This document shows positions 47,691 to 59,178 of a stretch of DNA of 64,000 bases, piece by piece. A model generated the notes under the pieces. That model made no database searches, was not told the origin of the DNA, and was given only the letters and a program-made list of their open reading frames with translations. Positions within the stretch are counted from its first letter, which is position 1. Each line of letters begins with the position of its first letter. The position numbers and the translations under genes are program-made. This DNA comes from Brugia malayi (Eukaryota > Nematoda > Chromadorea > Rhabditida > Onchocercidae), in assembly GCF_000002995.4 (NCBI RefSeq), contig NW_025062477.1, positions 4,684,649 to 4,748,648 of the forward strand. Reading direction: 5' to 3'.

Positions 47691-50600
47691 TTAAGTATTA
47701 GTCTGCATTAACATCAACGCCGTTACACTCATGATGCATTTGCAAATAATTTCGTTTACTGCTTCGCAAAAACCTGTCAAATGAATTCGAAGGCAGTTAC
47801 ACAACTTGGCACCAATCTGTAAACAATAATCGAAATTTATCTTACATAAGCCAAACTTCAAAAAGAAATAAAATCTTACATTTTGAATTTTCTCATTATC
47901 AACCATTCCAATGCAATTTTGCAATGCACAAAATGCTGTCAGAATTGCCATCTCTTCCTCCTTAACTTCAAATCCCAATCCATTCAAGCACTGAGCTAAT
48001 GCTTCGCTTTTAACGCTCACAATCGCTTCGTAGTTTTCGGTTGTGAAAAAAGTGCGCAAAGTCTACAAAAAGAAAATAAAATATGTATATCAAACTTCTC
48101 ATCAGTCTATATAAATTTGTTAGTGGTAGGTTTTGGAAAATTTATTCAGTGAATTAGTTTCCAAATAGAAGTGGAAATTTTCAAAATTATCAAACATGAG
48201 AAGCGAAAAGAGCGAGAATTTACCAGCGCTGCATAAACGCAATTTTCAATGACTTTTTCCCGATCTTTCCCATTAATTTCATTCATCATCGGGATATTAT
48301 TCAAAAACATATGGATCCTTTCTACAGCTTCGCTTCGGTTATCGATGACTAACCCCGTTGGGAATGCTTCACGATAGGCACTAACAACAATAGCTTTTAA
48401 CTTTTTCATTTCTTCGATCTCCTCCATTTCTTTGTCTCTAAAAATTATGAGATATTTTCTCAACTAAAATATTTGTCGTGTAATAAAATATCATCTATTC
48501 TATGATATGTGACATTAACATTTACCTGTTTTCATCTTTTTTCCGTCGTCGATTGCGATCCAAACGTACCGATTCTTGACGCATGCCTAACTGAAGGCAT
48601 TTTTTAAATCGACAACTTTGACATCTATTCCGATTTTTCTGATCTATTATACAATTGCCTTGTTTGTAGCATATATATTCTATTTTCTTCTGGATAGTTC
48701 TTCGGAAGAAACCCTAAAATTTCATCATTTTGAGCTGAAATATTTGATGGCATCAATTAGTTATATCATTCCGGAATATTTCCCATCAATTTCAAGTAAG
48801 TGAGGATAAGCTTATAGGCATGTCTTAAACTCCTTAAAATTTATACTTTGCATCCTTCACAGCTTGGTACACTGTAATGATTCCCTGAAGCTTTATCACC
48901 ACATATTGCGCATAAATTATTGTCTTCTTCTTGATTTGGATTCATTGAAACTAATGGTTGCCTTGGTATACCAAAGCAATTGTAGATTGTAGGCGGCATT
49001 GCTCGTCCATCTGATGCGATCAATAATCCATTGCTTGTTATGGCATATCCTGGGAGACTTTTGAAAGGTGTACGAACATTTGAAGGTCCCGTTGTTTGTA
49101 CCATTTGATTTATGCAATTTTGTATAGCTAAAGCTATTCTTGAAATTAAAACCAAAAAATTAGTATTAATAATAATTTTTTACTATTAATATAATATATA
49201 TATCAATACCAACTGTTTGACAACCTTCACTGATAAACTTTTGAGAGATATCAAATATCTGCTTTCTCTTCTCTTGCAATTTTATCAATGAATATGAAAA
49301 TTAAACGTACTTTGTTGTGGCACCGTATATGGTAGTACCGATAAATTTGTTGTTCCCTTCGGATTTGCTGTTCTCGGTTGGTTTTGTGTCATAGCTGTTG
49401 CTTCTGCTATATGCTTTAACGCATCTATTTCGTCTTTTCCTTCGTTATTTCCTACCAGAATGCTGCTTACAGTAAATGAATTGGACCAAGATGGTTTATC
49501 AAATGATATTTGCTCCCGTTTATCGGTCACATTTGCGCTCATTGAAATTCCGGAATCTAAATGCGACTGTGATGATGTACTCGCTAAATTATCACTGTCA
49601 TTCCTTGATGTATTATCATGCACTAGAAGAGTTGTTTCTGAAATAAATCTCTCTGATGGAATGAGTGGTATATGAACGGCAGCAGATGAATGATCCGTTT
49701 CTATCCCGTATTTTGGATTCGTCTTATTAAAACATTCTTGGATTGTTCGTAATGGTGTTATTATTGGTTGATTAACCTGAAAAAAAGAAAAAAAAAATCT
49801 TTCTTATGATTCTTAAATTATAAGACAATGACAGCAACAATATTAACAATAACGCCTATTTTAATGTTGTTACTTCTAAAGTGAATAAATTGCTACCGTT
49901 TCAGTGGTGTTGTTTTTATTGCTTTCATCCATTTCCATTTCATTTTGTTGCTGTTCGAAATTATTTTCCGCCGATACCGCACAATACGGATGCGGTGACA
50001 GGATAGGTAATATTTCAACTGTTGTTTTATTTGATGAATCACTTTCGGAACCAGAAGGAGTAGTGTCCGTATTAGACACATTATCTGCTGCATGTCGGGT
50101 TTTCACCATCGGTTCAGAGAGTGTGCAATTGAATAGGCAAGGTCGTTTCTGCTTAAACAATTGCTGTTGATCAAAGTTATCACTATTAATAATTGTATCA
50201 GAGTGTGAAAATGAAACCTCATTGCCAGGTGTTAAATATGTTGGATGATGATAATGATGATGATCCTTCTTTTCATTTTCGTTTTTTTGTTGTTGTCGAT
50301 GATTCTGCATCGATTCCTTCTGTTGATCGTATTTCTGAACCATTGAAAAGACCGCTTGCGGTAACGGTGGTAGTGGCATATTTTCGGCTGCCGCTGCATT
50401 TCTCGCGTGTTCCATTAGATGTTCCGTCAAATTTGCATAGTGCATCGCCGCTTCATGCGCTATTTTGGCCTGTTGTTCAAATGATAGCAAATACTTGTAC
50501 GACGGCTGATCGCTTAATAAAGGTGGTGGAATAAAAGATGATGTTGACGGTCCTGAATTATTGGCTGTAGCAATTGGAAGTAATGATGTGGGTCCGGTTG

Positions 50601-51096
50601 CCGAAGCAGTTGGAGTGATAGGAGCTACGCTGATCATAGTAGGAGGAATTGATGATGGATTTATCGTGCTGGATCGTTGTGGTGCTGGAAATGATTGTAG
50701 GAACCGATCAAATGCTGTCCCATTCGTATTCATACTCATTGAGTTATGTTGCCGAAGCGGATTTGGTAAAATTGCTGAGGTGGGATGAAGTCGAGGATCG
50801 TTATTAATGATATTGGCGTAAGGTGAAACGTTTGGTTGCAAAAGTGATGGATTGAATCGATCGGTTGAAAACAAAAAATTTCGATTGTCATTATTATTAG
50901 ATGCGCAATTGCTCGTATTATTAATAAATGCAAAAGGACCACGGTTGTTAAGGATATTGAAAGTTGATGGAACAGAGTTGCTAACTGGTACAAATGCAGT
51001 TGTTGAGCAAATAGCAGTTGGGTCCGGAGTACAAAATGAACTCGAATTTCGCTCTTCTTTGTTCGGAGTTGTTCTTGAAATATGTCGTCGTGACAT
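47691..51096 (-). CDS. Nuclear hormone receptor A, intact copy
   Basis: A ligand-regulated type of transcription factor. Seven exons join with consistent phases: 49897-51096, 49311-49776, 48847-49127, 48526-48713, 48224-48437, 47880-48062 and 47691-47816, giving 885 residues. Residues 1-630 are a long Ser/Asn/Gln-rich N-terminal region with a His-rich run and, near 205-260, a block shared with gene C. The zinc-finger domain follows: [49 protein letters not shown], then [13 protein letters not shown]. The P-box and the ESVR.DRN.(R/K)KK extension resemble RAR/TR-type (NR1) receptors, but subfamily is inference. The ligand-binding domain is short: a helix 3-5-like region ([20 protein letters not shown]) and a helix 7-11-like region ([20 protein letters not shown]) are seen, but no AF-2 helix before the stop. 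The intron between CEGCK and GFFRR is also in B. A poly(A) signal lies 140 bases downstream. Confidence 0.85.
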
Positions 51097-53105
51097 CTTT
51101 TCCTACCCAAAAATTAGCTCTGTGATTATATGAAGTGGAAATTTTTGGGAAAAAGTTGGTCGAAAAGCTGAATATTCTGAAGTGCAGCTCGGAATATCTC
51201 AACCGGGATTTTTCTTCGAAACCTCTTCGAAAATAGGATATACACCGGACAAAAATGAAGCAACTGCAGTTATTTGTGGAAAATGGCAGCAGCTAAGAGC
51301 ACGGGTCGCTGCAAGTCATTGCACTGAACGATAAGAGGTGAGGTGATCTATCGAGGTGGCGGGGTTAGGTCGTGACGTAATATGATGTGATGGTGAACTT
51401 GACCTGAGGGTAGTAGGTAAATTATGAAAAAAATACCTGTAAACAACATAGATGCAGAGGGCATCCATTGCTAATATTCTCCAATATGAGGGACAAATGA
51501 ACGATGGATATGTCCGAGGGAAAAGCAAATTTCCTTTTATTGAAAACAATTGTTCTTTGGATTGAAATATTTAAGGTATTGCACAAGTTGAACGAGTTCA
51601 AAAGTCAACTTGTCAATGTGTTAATTTTTAGAATATGTTGGCTTATGTTCATTCGGTTTGTTTTTCGTAGGTAAGTCTGTTTCTTAAGTAGCCACCACAA
51701 AAACCATTGAAAAACTTTTATTCATCAATTTAATGGATACTTATTCAAACTATACAAAAATATATTTTCAACAGATTATCTTCTAACGAAAAAAGATCTT
51801 TAGAGAAAACGGACAATATTTCAGTCAAGATGGAGAGAGAGGGAGAGGGAGAGTAAATTTCAGGTAGCTCAGAAGAGAGAACAGAAGCATCGGGTAGGAA
51901 GTGTTAGCTGACGCAACAATTATTATTTCTATTCTCTCTGAGTTGCACTGACTTTGCTTACCGTATTGCTGTGCAATAGTGGTGCAATGACCACTGGACA
52001 AATTTGACCTGATGTCCGACCATCTAACTAACTATAACGCCTTACCTCTCATTACAAGCAAATCCTCAACATCACACAAAAAATTGTTCAATGCCTTTCT
52101 TGATTCTTTTCTCTCTTTCTCTCTCTCTCTCCCCCATATTTTTCACAATGTTTAAATGTAGAAATTTTTTAAATACATGAATACAACACGATCTCGAGAT
52201 TCACGGTAAACAATAGCAAACATTATCACTACCACTACCCAATATGCATATTCGATGGTTGAAATTGCAAAATGACAAGGTAACAATTCGCTCTTGAACA
52301 ATATGATTTCTACTCCATGTTATTCCGATTTTAACTTCTTCTTTCTTGAAGTAAATTTTTGAGCCTAATTTCAAAATTCCACAAATAATTGCAGTGCTTC
52401 TTATTTCCTCTCTTCAGATCAGTGTGTTTGATATGTAAGCGAAAGAGATGTATGAGACAAATGTTGTTTACAGCTTAGGTCACAATGACGTCACCTCACT
52501 GTCATGTCATCAACAGGTAGACTTCCCGCCGATTCCATTCACATCTGCTTCTAAATAATTTGATAGTGAAAAAGATCTGCTAAGGTGAAGAGGAGAGTAT
52601 GATGTCTTGTATTATAATGATGGTAAGGTACAAATGAACCTATGCAAAAGTGTATCGGAATGTGACATAAGTATTTAACGTTCTCGACCTATCCACTTTA
52701 CCCTACATTCATTCCATCACACTTCTCACCTCACCAATTCCTTAATTTATCAGACATGAAAATTCCATAAGGATAAAATTTATTTTAGGAACATTTTGAT
52801 CGATAAACATTTTACTACTTACTACTTCATCTGCATATCTATGCTTCAGATAAAGGAAAGTATCATTAACTGTCTCAGTCCTGCTAAATCGATAACAAAG
52901 TATCATTAACTGTCTCACAGTCCTGCTAAATCAATAATTATTTCTCTGTGAATCCTTCCAGTGCTTCTTTTAACTTTTTTCTCCAGCAAAAGAGTATACA
53001 AAAGACAAACAACTTCAGAGGGATAGTATAACGCAAGAATTCATTAATGAGTGAAAAAACAAACTTCTTCCTTTTTCGATGTTTTTTGAACTACAACTTA
53101 AAATA
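51097..53105 (-). promoter_or_regulatory. Upstream region of nuclear receptor A (intact copy)
   Basis: Mirror of 22380-24388. It includes the 49-base block (51309-51357), GA/CT microsatellites (about 51832-51855 and 52106-52140) and the 40/42-base tandem repeat near the outer edge. No core promoter element is recognised. Confidence 0.4.
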
Positions 53106-53272
53106 TTAACTGTCTCAGTCCTGCTAAATCAATAATCATTTCTCTGTGAATCGCCTGATCCTTCCAGTGCTTCTCTTAACTTTTATACAAAAGACAAATA
53201 ACTTCAAAGGACTAGTATAACGCAAGAATTGGAAGTATAAAACAAAAACAAACTGTTTCCTTTTTCGGCATT
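53106..53272 (+). repeat. Diverged tandem copy of the right-arm end
   Basis: Starting TTAACTGTCTCAGTCCTGCT, this segment repeats, with substitutions and indels, the arm sequence at about 52908-53085 (shared blocks include TTTCTCTGTGAATC, TTCCAGTGCTTCT and TATAACGCAAGAATT). It lies just outside the palindrome and has no counterpart on the left flank. Confidence 0.75.
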
Positions 53273-55053
53273 ACACAAGTATTAATTTATACTGGCAACG
53301 CATCGATAATTTCGTAGAGGTTTTACTTACAAAAAACGGAAGAATAAACTAGAATTTGAATGATCAGAATTGAATAAGCGTGCGACGGTAAGCGAATTTG
53401 AAGTTTGCTGATACCCGGCTCATTCATTGGTTGTAAAACATTGCAAGCGTTGTAACAAGGCATATTTTATGAGTAAAAGAACTGATAACCTTTCAAATAA
53501 CCAAATCCAAAATCAGCCGTCAAATTGGTAAACCAACAATTCAGTTGAGGGCAACACATATTTTTTGTTAACAAACTGTAACTGGCAACGTATCGCTAAA
53601 AAAATCACTAAACGATGCAAATAAGCTCAGCTAGAATTTGAAGATGAGTATTGGATGGAATCCTTATTTACGAAGACATAAAACTGAAAAGTTTATCTAA
53701 GGAATTTTTAAAATACGAAAATCTTTAAACTTATTGATCTATGCAAATTTATTTCTAAATATTACCAGTTTTCCCGACATAAATAACATTTAGACGACCA
53801 TCAATACATACTGCAATTATGCCAAATGTTACATTTATTCCAACCATTACTCAACATAACTACGAATTACTAATGTCTTAAATCTGTTATCGTACGCATT
53901 TAGCATATACACCTCCCTAGAAGCCCTTGAATCCAATTCACAATGTCCAATCCACGAGAAAACGACACATCAAACATCACGTGGTGGGGTCAGCCGGTCC
54001 AGCGCACATTCCGTCGTACGTTATGCCACTACGGCAAAATCCGGATCATCATACCCACACTACGAACTACGAAGGATCGTCGAGCTTCGACTCACCTTCT
54101 TTCATTTCCATCAACTATGTTTCTTGCATACAGCTGTGAGTGAGACGTGCAAGAGAGCAAAAAACACACACACCCTCTCTCTTGCGCTTTCGTTATGTCA
54201 TGCAACATCACCAATCTAACCGATACTCGAAGGTCAAAAATCATGGTTAACACTGGTAATAAATATATATGAGTAGGTTCAAGGAGATCGACACTAGGAT
54301 CAGTTATGAACTATTGTTATGCTTTGAACTTTGACCTTGCCCGAATTTACACTGTTTTGTTGCACTTCTATTTGGGAAGGAAATGGCATTAGGTCATCAT
54401 CGGTAGATGAGTAACAACTTGCATAAATAGACGGTAAAATTCTTGCATGAAGTGACATATGAAGAGAAATTTTGCTTAAATTTGCAGTATCACGGAAATT
54501 TTCTAATTAAAACAATCCCTTTCAATGTAACTTTTTATTTTCAAAAACAATATTTACAGGGGAAATAGTAATAATGTAAACGAAAAGCGCAAAGAATTGA
54601 CGGAAATTTCGCCAATTCAGAGCGGGTAAAGTATTGCAGATACTGAAATTTGAACTACAATGGCCTAAGCGGTGAAAAATACCTGATACCATGACTCACC
54701 TAAAAATTACTAACAGTCAAATTGGCCGAATTTTATGGCAAGCAAATGACATATTGAAGATGCGTGGAATTGTTTCTCGGCCAAATAACAACTCGGAATC
54801 AAATCAGAAGTTGACTTTGTTGACTTCCAATCTCTAATTCCAAGTAAAAAGCACAGAAGGATATGATAAGGCGAGTATTAGTATTGAAATATAAAACTGA
54901 AGTTCAAAACATCGAAAAAATCCTTCACTGGAGATTTGACGCCAACTATTTACTACGGCTCGAAATATCGGTGATAAGTTTAATGTGACTCCAATTATTT
55001 GATTCAGTAAACAAAAGCATAACAATTCATTAGCCATACCGATTCGATATTTC
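53273..55053. other. Intergenic region between palindrome and PRC1-like gene
   Basis: About 1.8 kb without a supported gene. ORFs of about 70 codons at 53927-54143 overlap in two frames and have no recognised domain. An AC/CT-rich simple stretch is at about 54157-54185. A diverged dispersed repeat occupies about 54590-54810. Confidence 0.5.
54590..54810 (+). repeat. Diverged dispersed repeat near PRC1-like gene, copy 1
   Basis: Ordered blocks match 56270-56420: TTGACGGAAATT..G.CAATTC, GCAAATGACATATTGAAGAT against GGACATATTGACGAT, and ACTCGGAATCAAATCA. The two copies flank the PRC1-like exons in the same orientation. Confidence 0.5.
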
Positions 55054-56159
55054 CTACTTTTTCGGTGTCTTATATATCGGTGGAAGATTAAACCCTTTTA
55101 AGCGTCTTCTTGTTTCTTTGTCGGCCGATCTCAATGGCGACGAAGTTTTTGGACCAATCTGGAAATTTTTGTTCTTTGAAACATCTTCTAATTTAATTTG
55201 AATAAAAAGGGAAATATCTGTCTTGTTGCCTGCAAACCCCTGGAAGTAATGAGATCGAACAGTTACACATTCCAAACCGGCTGAGCAGAACATTAAAAAA
55301 AAATTTTTAAAAAATTGAAAAGTAAGAAAAGAAATATTACCGTTGGTGGCCGTACGGGTGTGATCACCGAGTGAAGGCTTGCTGTACTTGCTGAGACAGA
55401 TTTCATGTGTGATAATAGTGTGTCTGGAGCCTAAATAAATAAAAGAAATTATGAATATATCCTAAAATGATAATATGGCCTCGTCACAGTAACTATAGGA
55501 AAAAAAAAGAGAAAATGCATATTATTCATATATTTTTACGGAAAATATTGAACAAAATCAAAAAGTGAATGTACTAAAAAAAAAAAAGGAGAATATACTA
55601 AAACTAAACAAACCTTTGATGTTGTTTGATCAAATCGTGTAAGTGGCTTTACTTTCGCTACTTTAGCTGAAGAGCAAGGAGTAACAAAGGTTGGCGGAGC
55701 ACCACGCTTCTTTGGAGTAACTATATTTGATATATTCGATACGCTGCCCGTGAATACCTCCACTTGTTTCTATAACATGAAATGATATTTTGTATTGTAA
55801 TTACAGATACAAAGAAGAGACAGACGTGTTTCAAATACTCATTAAATTTATCAATTAAATTAGTCACTGGTTGATAATTCAAAAACTATCTTTTTGTACA
55901 TAATCTTAAATAAAGCAACTAAGATTAAAACAATTTTTTCCTAACATAAACATTCATACAATCAAACAAAAGCACGAACTTTTCGTTTACGTTCAAGCTC
56001 CCTATTTATTCGATATTCTTCCATGATGGATTCGATATGTTCGCAAGGTGATAAGCCGTCCATTAAAATTTGATTATCATGAGTTGACTCATACTTTTCC
56101 ACCTCTTCTTTCAATTCGTTTTGTATGATTGGAAGTCGATGCGCAATAAATTTCTGTCG
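55054..56159 (-). CDS. PRC1/SPD-1 (MAP65/Ase1 family) homologue, C-terminal part
   Basis: PRC1-family proteins bundle antiparallel microtubules at the spindle midzone for cytokinesis. Four exons join in phase 0: 55980-56159, 55614-55769, 55341-55430 and 55054-55158, giving 176 residues and a TAG stop. Exon 1 here (AHRLPIIQNELKEEVEKYES, then FEY-like IMEEYRINRELERKRK) matches the end of the conserved family domain in PRC1, where LPKLEEELK and a helix ending in a basic run occur. The next exon (GSVSNISNIVTPKKRGAPPT) matches the GSAPRTPSKRRG region that starts the disordered, phosphorylation-prone tail. The rest is a basic Ser/Pro-rich tail ending YKTPKK, with several possible CDK-type TP/SP sites. 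The N-terminal dimerisation and spectrin regions are not in the window; upstream lies a BEL/Pao element. Family assignment rests on this short region and is moderately firm. Confidence 0.72.
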
Positions 56160-56624
56160 CTAAATTCAGAGAATGTGAAACTGGCGAGTATAAATCAGAA
56201 ATATTGAAAAAGAATAATAAGCAAAGACGTATATGTTAAATATTTTGATAAACTAACTCGAATCTAACATTCTGACGGAAATTCTGTCAATTCCGAGATG
56301 AATACCAAAACTCATTTATAAATCATTAGCAGCTGACTTGGCAAATTTTCTGATAAGTGCGAACCAATCAGAGGACATATTGACGATTCTTTCCGACTCG
56401 GAATCAAATCAAATCTTTTCACTCTGTGAAATCTTCCACAACGGATGGAATATTCATAACCATCCGTTGCAGACGATAATGGCACTTTTTAAAACTCTCA
56501 CTATTTCAGCGTCGAAGAACCAATAACAACAGATGAGTGACGTTTCAGGAAGATTTTGAAAACATTACAAACTTCCTCGACTTATTTATTTCATTCATTT
56601 AAACATAAAACTTGAAGTAATTCA
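56160..56624. other. Probable intron sequence between PRC1-like exon and retrotransposon
   Basis: No upstream PRC1-like exon is visible in these 465 bases. They contain the second copy of a dispersed repeat (56270-56420). The retrotransposon LTR begins at 56625. Confidence 0.5.
56270..56420 (+). repeat. Diverged dispersed repeat near PRC1-like gene, copy 2
   Basis: Related to 54590-54810 through the ordered blocks CTGACGGAAATTCTGTCAATTC, GGACATATTGACGATT and ACTCGGAATCAAATCA. The 62-codon ORF across it has no other support. Confidence 0.5.
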
Positions 56625-57098
56625 TGTCGTGAAAGGTTTGTCTGGTTGATATTCGAATAGTTGCAATACAGTAGGAAGATTAATAAACCTTTATTTTCCG
56701 AAAACGTATTATTAATAAACTGAGCAATAAAAAAAGAGAATTTATAACAAAAAAGAAGACTGGAGAAATTGCGATTGGTTAACAGAATCGTAGTCGACAA
56801 TAATGACAATGAATCGTTTTGTTTATTAGAATTGAATTTATATGAGTGAGGATTGGGCGTGTCTAAGATAAAATCACATTTGTGAAGAATTTAAAGTGTT
56901 TACAAAGAAGATATTAAAATGAAAGCTAATTTCTAATTTGCATAAAATTTCATGTGTGAAGAATTAGAGGTGTTTACAAAAAGGAGATTAAAATGACATG
57001 TATGAAGACTGTAAGATTGTTTACAATTTAAAAAAGAGAGATGATTTATGATATTATGAAATTGGTTAGAAGTTTTCGCGAAATTATAATTCGCGACA
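56625..57098 (-). repeat. 3' LTR of BEL/Pao element
   Basis: 474 bases with short inverted ends TGTCG...CGACA. Bases 56625-57028 match 63597-64000. Within it, roughly 56870-57020 contains three imperfect repeats built on TGTGAAGAATT, GTTTACAAA and GATTAAAATGA. The sequence next to it (57099-57120, CTCCCAAAGGGGGAGAGAAA) is purine-rich on the + strand but only weakly so on the element's sense strand. Confidence 0.9.
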
Positions 57099-57365
57099 CT
57101 CCCAAAGGGGGAGAGAAATTGTTTTAAAATGTAATTTTGAGAGAGTCATTTTGAGGTATATAGCTAAATGTATGGAGTTTAATGGGTGGGATTTCTTTCT
57201 TAGTTAGGAATTGAGTATGTGGTGATTCTATAGGGAGAGTAATGATAGTAGCTTGATTTGAACTTCGTTTTGGAGTATTACAAAAGAAGGATTGAACTAA
57301 TTTAAATTTCTATTTAAGAATAATTAAAATAGTTAATATTGTCACGATAATTGTGCAGATAAAAA

Positions 57366-58805
57366 TCAATGTGTTATCACGTCTTCAAATTCTTCTTCTA
57401 TCGGCAGAACAATTTCGTTAAATTCCCTTTTCATTTGTTCAATAATTTTTTCTCCTTCTTCAGAAATTTCTTGCCAAAAGAATTCATCTTTCATTTGATG
57501 TGATATTGAACTTATTGTTTCGTGGATTTGAGTCAGGATTTCTAATTCTGCGTTAATTCTTTCAATTTCAAACTCACTTATTAAATCTCCTTTGAATTCG
57601 ATATTTTCGATTGTTGTCGTTCTGATTTGCAAGGAGTCACCATCAAATTTCCGTTAATTCTTTTAGCTATCACATCGTTTCTTTGAAATATCAGTTTCGC
57701 AGCAAGGGTAGGATTGCTGATTGATAACCATTTGATCAAAAGTAATAAGTTATTTCTGTTTTGGCAACTTCTTTGCTGCGTTTCTTTGAGTTGTTGGATG
57801 AATTCTTGTCTTAGTGAATCGAAAAGTTTTCAAGATCGAACTTTTTGTCCGGAGATTTTTCCATCATCAATAGTTTGTTTATTACTCTTCGTTTGAATTT
57901 TGTAGTAGAGTTCGAGTCATCTTCAACGTTTACTTCAATAATTATATCACCTTGCATTAAAAGTGGAGAGGTGAATCTACAATTTTTGGTATTTAATATA
58001 TGGGGGTTTTCATCAATTATAAGCGATGCTTGTATCTCTTCGATGATGAAGTGTTTGTTATACTTTGTAGCATTGAATCTTCCGATCTTTTCGATACAAA
58101 CATGATTGGTTGTATCATTGCTATTCCATATGATAATGCTAGTATTTGTTATGCATTCACCCTTTTGTGTCAAACAATCTTTTATATCATCGAGGTTAGA
58201 GAAACTCTCTTCCATCGTATAGGAGAATTTCTCCTTGGGTTAATATGAAGTTTGATGTTGATTGACAGTTGACTCCTATCCATCCATAGGAGTATTGTAT
58301 TTCCTTATTTGTTATCCATTGATTAGGAGAAGATTGAATTAGTCTAATTCCATTCATTTGTTTTCGAACATTTAAATATCTGCAGAATTGTGAGGAAGTT
58401 GCAGTAGTAGACGTATGGTCTGATACTACTGATAGTGATATTCTAAGAAAAGCTTTAGTACATACCGTCCGTGTAATGTTACTACATTTTATAGCTGGTA
58501 TTCTTACATGGGTGCGTGTACACATCCACTTTGTGATATGTAGCATTTTTGTTAATAATTTCTTCACAATTCTATTTTTTAGGAATATTAAAGGGTACTC
58601 CAGAAAACCAATTACAGCTGTTGTTAGCTAATACCTGTCTTGGTATTAACGACATCATTGTTATCAATGATAAAGTTTTTATCAAAAGATAAGACTTATC
58701 TTCTGCATCGACAGTAGTGATTTTTTTTTTTAGTACTTCTGGTTCATTGAGCAATGGGTTCTTCCGGTTCATCGTCCACATTTTCTTCTCTATCTTTAGT
58801 AGCAT
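57366..58805 (-). pseudogene. Envelope-like third ORF region of the BEL/Pao element, broken
   Basis: Downstream of integrase, several overlapping minus-strand ORF pieces (58572-58805, 58196-58567, 57811-58215 and 57366-57632) lie in different frames. The first contains a hydrophobic signal-like stretch (LIKTLSLITMMSL) followed by a Cys. The later pieces have scattered cysteines and N-glycosylation-type motifs, and a Glu-rich helical-looking segment at 57366-57632. Some nematode BEL elements carry an envelope-like gene in this position. No specific envelope family is recognised, and frameshifts and stops break the region, so function is unlikely. Confidence 0.4.
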
Positions 58806-59178
58806 CTATTTCCATATGATAAAGCATATTGATTGATCGATCAATTTGTTTTCCATTTGGTAATTGTATTGTTGCTCTTCTTATTTTTCCATCCCTTGCT
58901 AATTTCCATACACCACGAGGTACTTTTGGTTCATTTAATAATACTATCTCATTTTCATGTAGTATTCTTTTCTCCACTATTCTAGGTGATGTTAATTCTC
59001 TTTGTGTACGTTCTCTAAGACTTATAAGGTATTCTTCTTTCCACAACTTCCAAAAGACATCTAATGTGGAAAGAGTGCTGGTCCAATACTTGACTGGTTT
59101 ATCTTTAGTCTTTATTGTATAAGAAGTATATTCGTCTTGATCACTATCGTAATTTATTGGTAGATCTAATGAGGCCAT
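58744..59178 (-). pseudogene. Integrase C-terminal region of BEL/Pao element
   Basis: The 144-codon piece contains FWKLWKEEYLISLRERTQ and GVWKLARDGKIRRATIQLPN, typical of the conserved domain that follows the Pao integrase core (DUF5641-like). It is separated from the core by a stop and frame change near 59341. Confidence 0.8.

Larger units (their letters stand above)
39313..53105 (-). repeat. Right arm of large inverted duplication
   Basis: Reverse complement of 22380-36171, 13793 bases. It carries, from the inside out, the truncated gene C, the antisense C fragment, receptor B, the small ORF and receptor A. Outer identity ends at 53105 in ACTTAAAATA, immediately before a diverged second copy of the arm end. 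Differences from the left arm include homopolymer lengths (a T run near 41139 against an A run near 34337, and a T run near 46880 against an A run near 28591), about a dozen substitutions and scattered one-base indels. Confidence 0.95.

Noticed and set aside
22380..53105. Palindrome as a missed-adapter long-read artefact
   Set aside because: Such artefacts give direct self-complementarity without a unique 3.1 kb spacer, and the arm differences include apparently genuine substitutions. It is not fully excluded, and the finding states how to test it.
53927..54143. Two overlapping + strand ORFs of about 70 codons
   Set aside because: They overlap in different frames, show no domain or splice context, and lie in an otherwise non-coding stretch.
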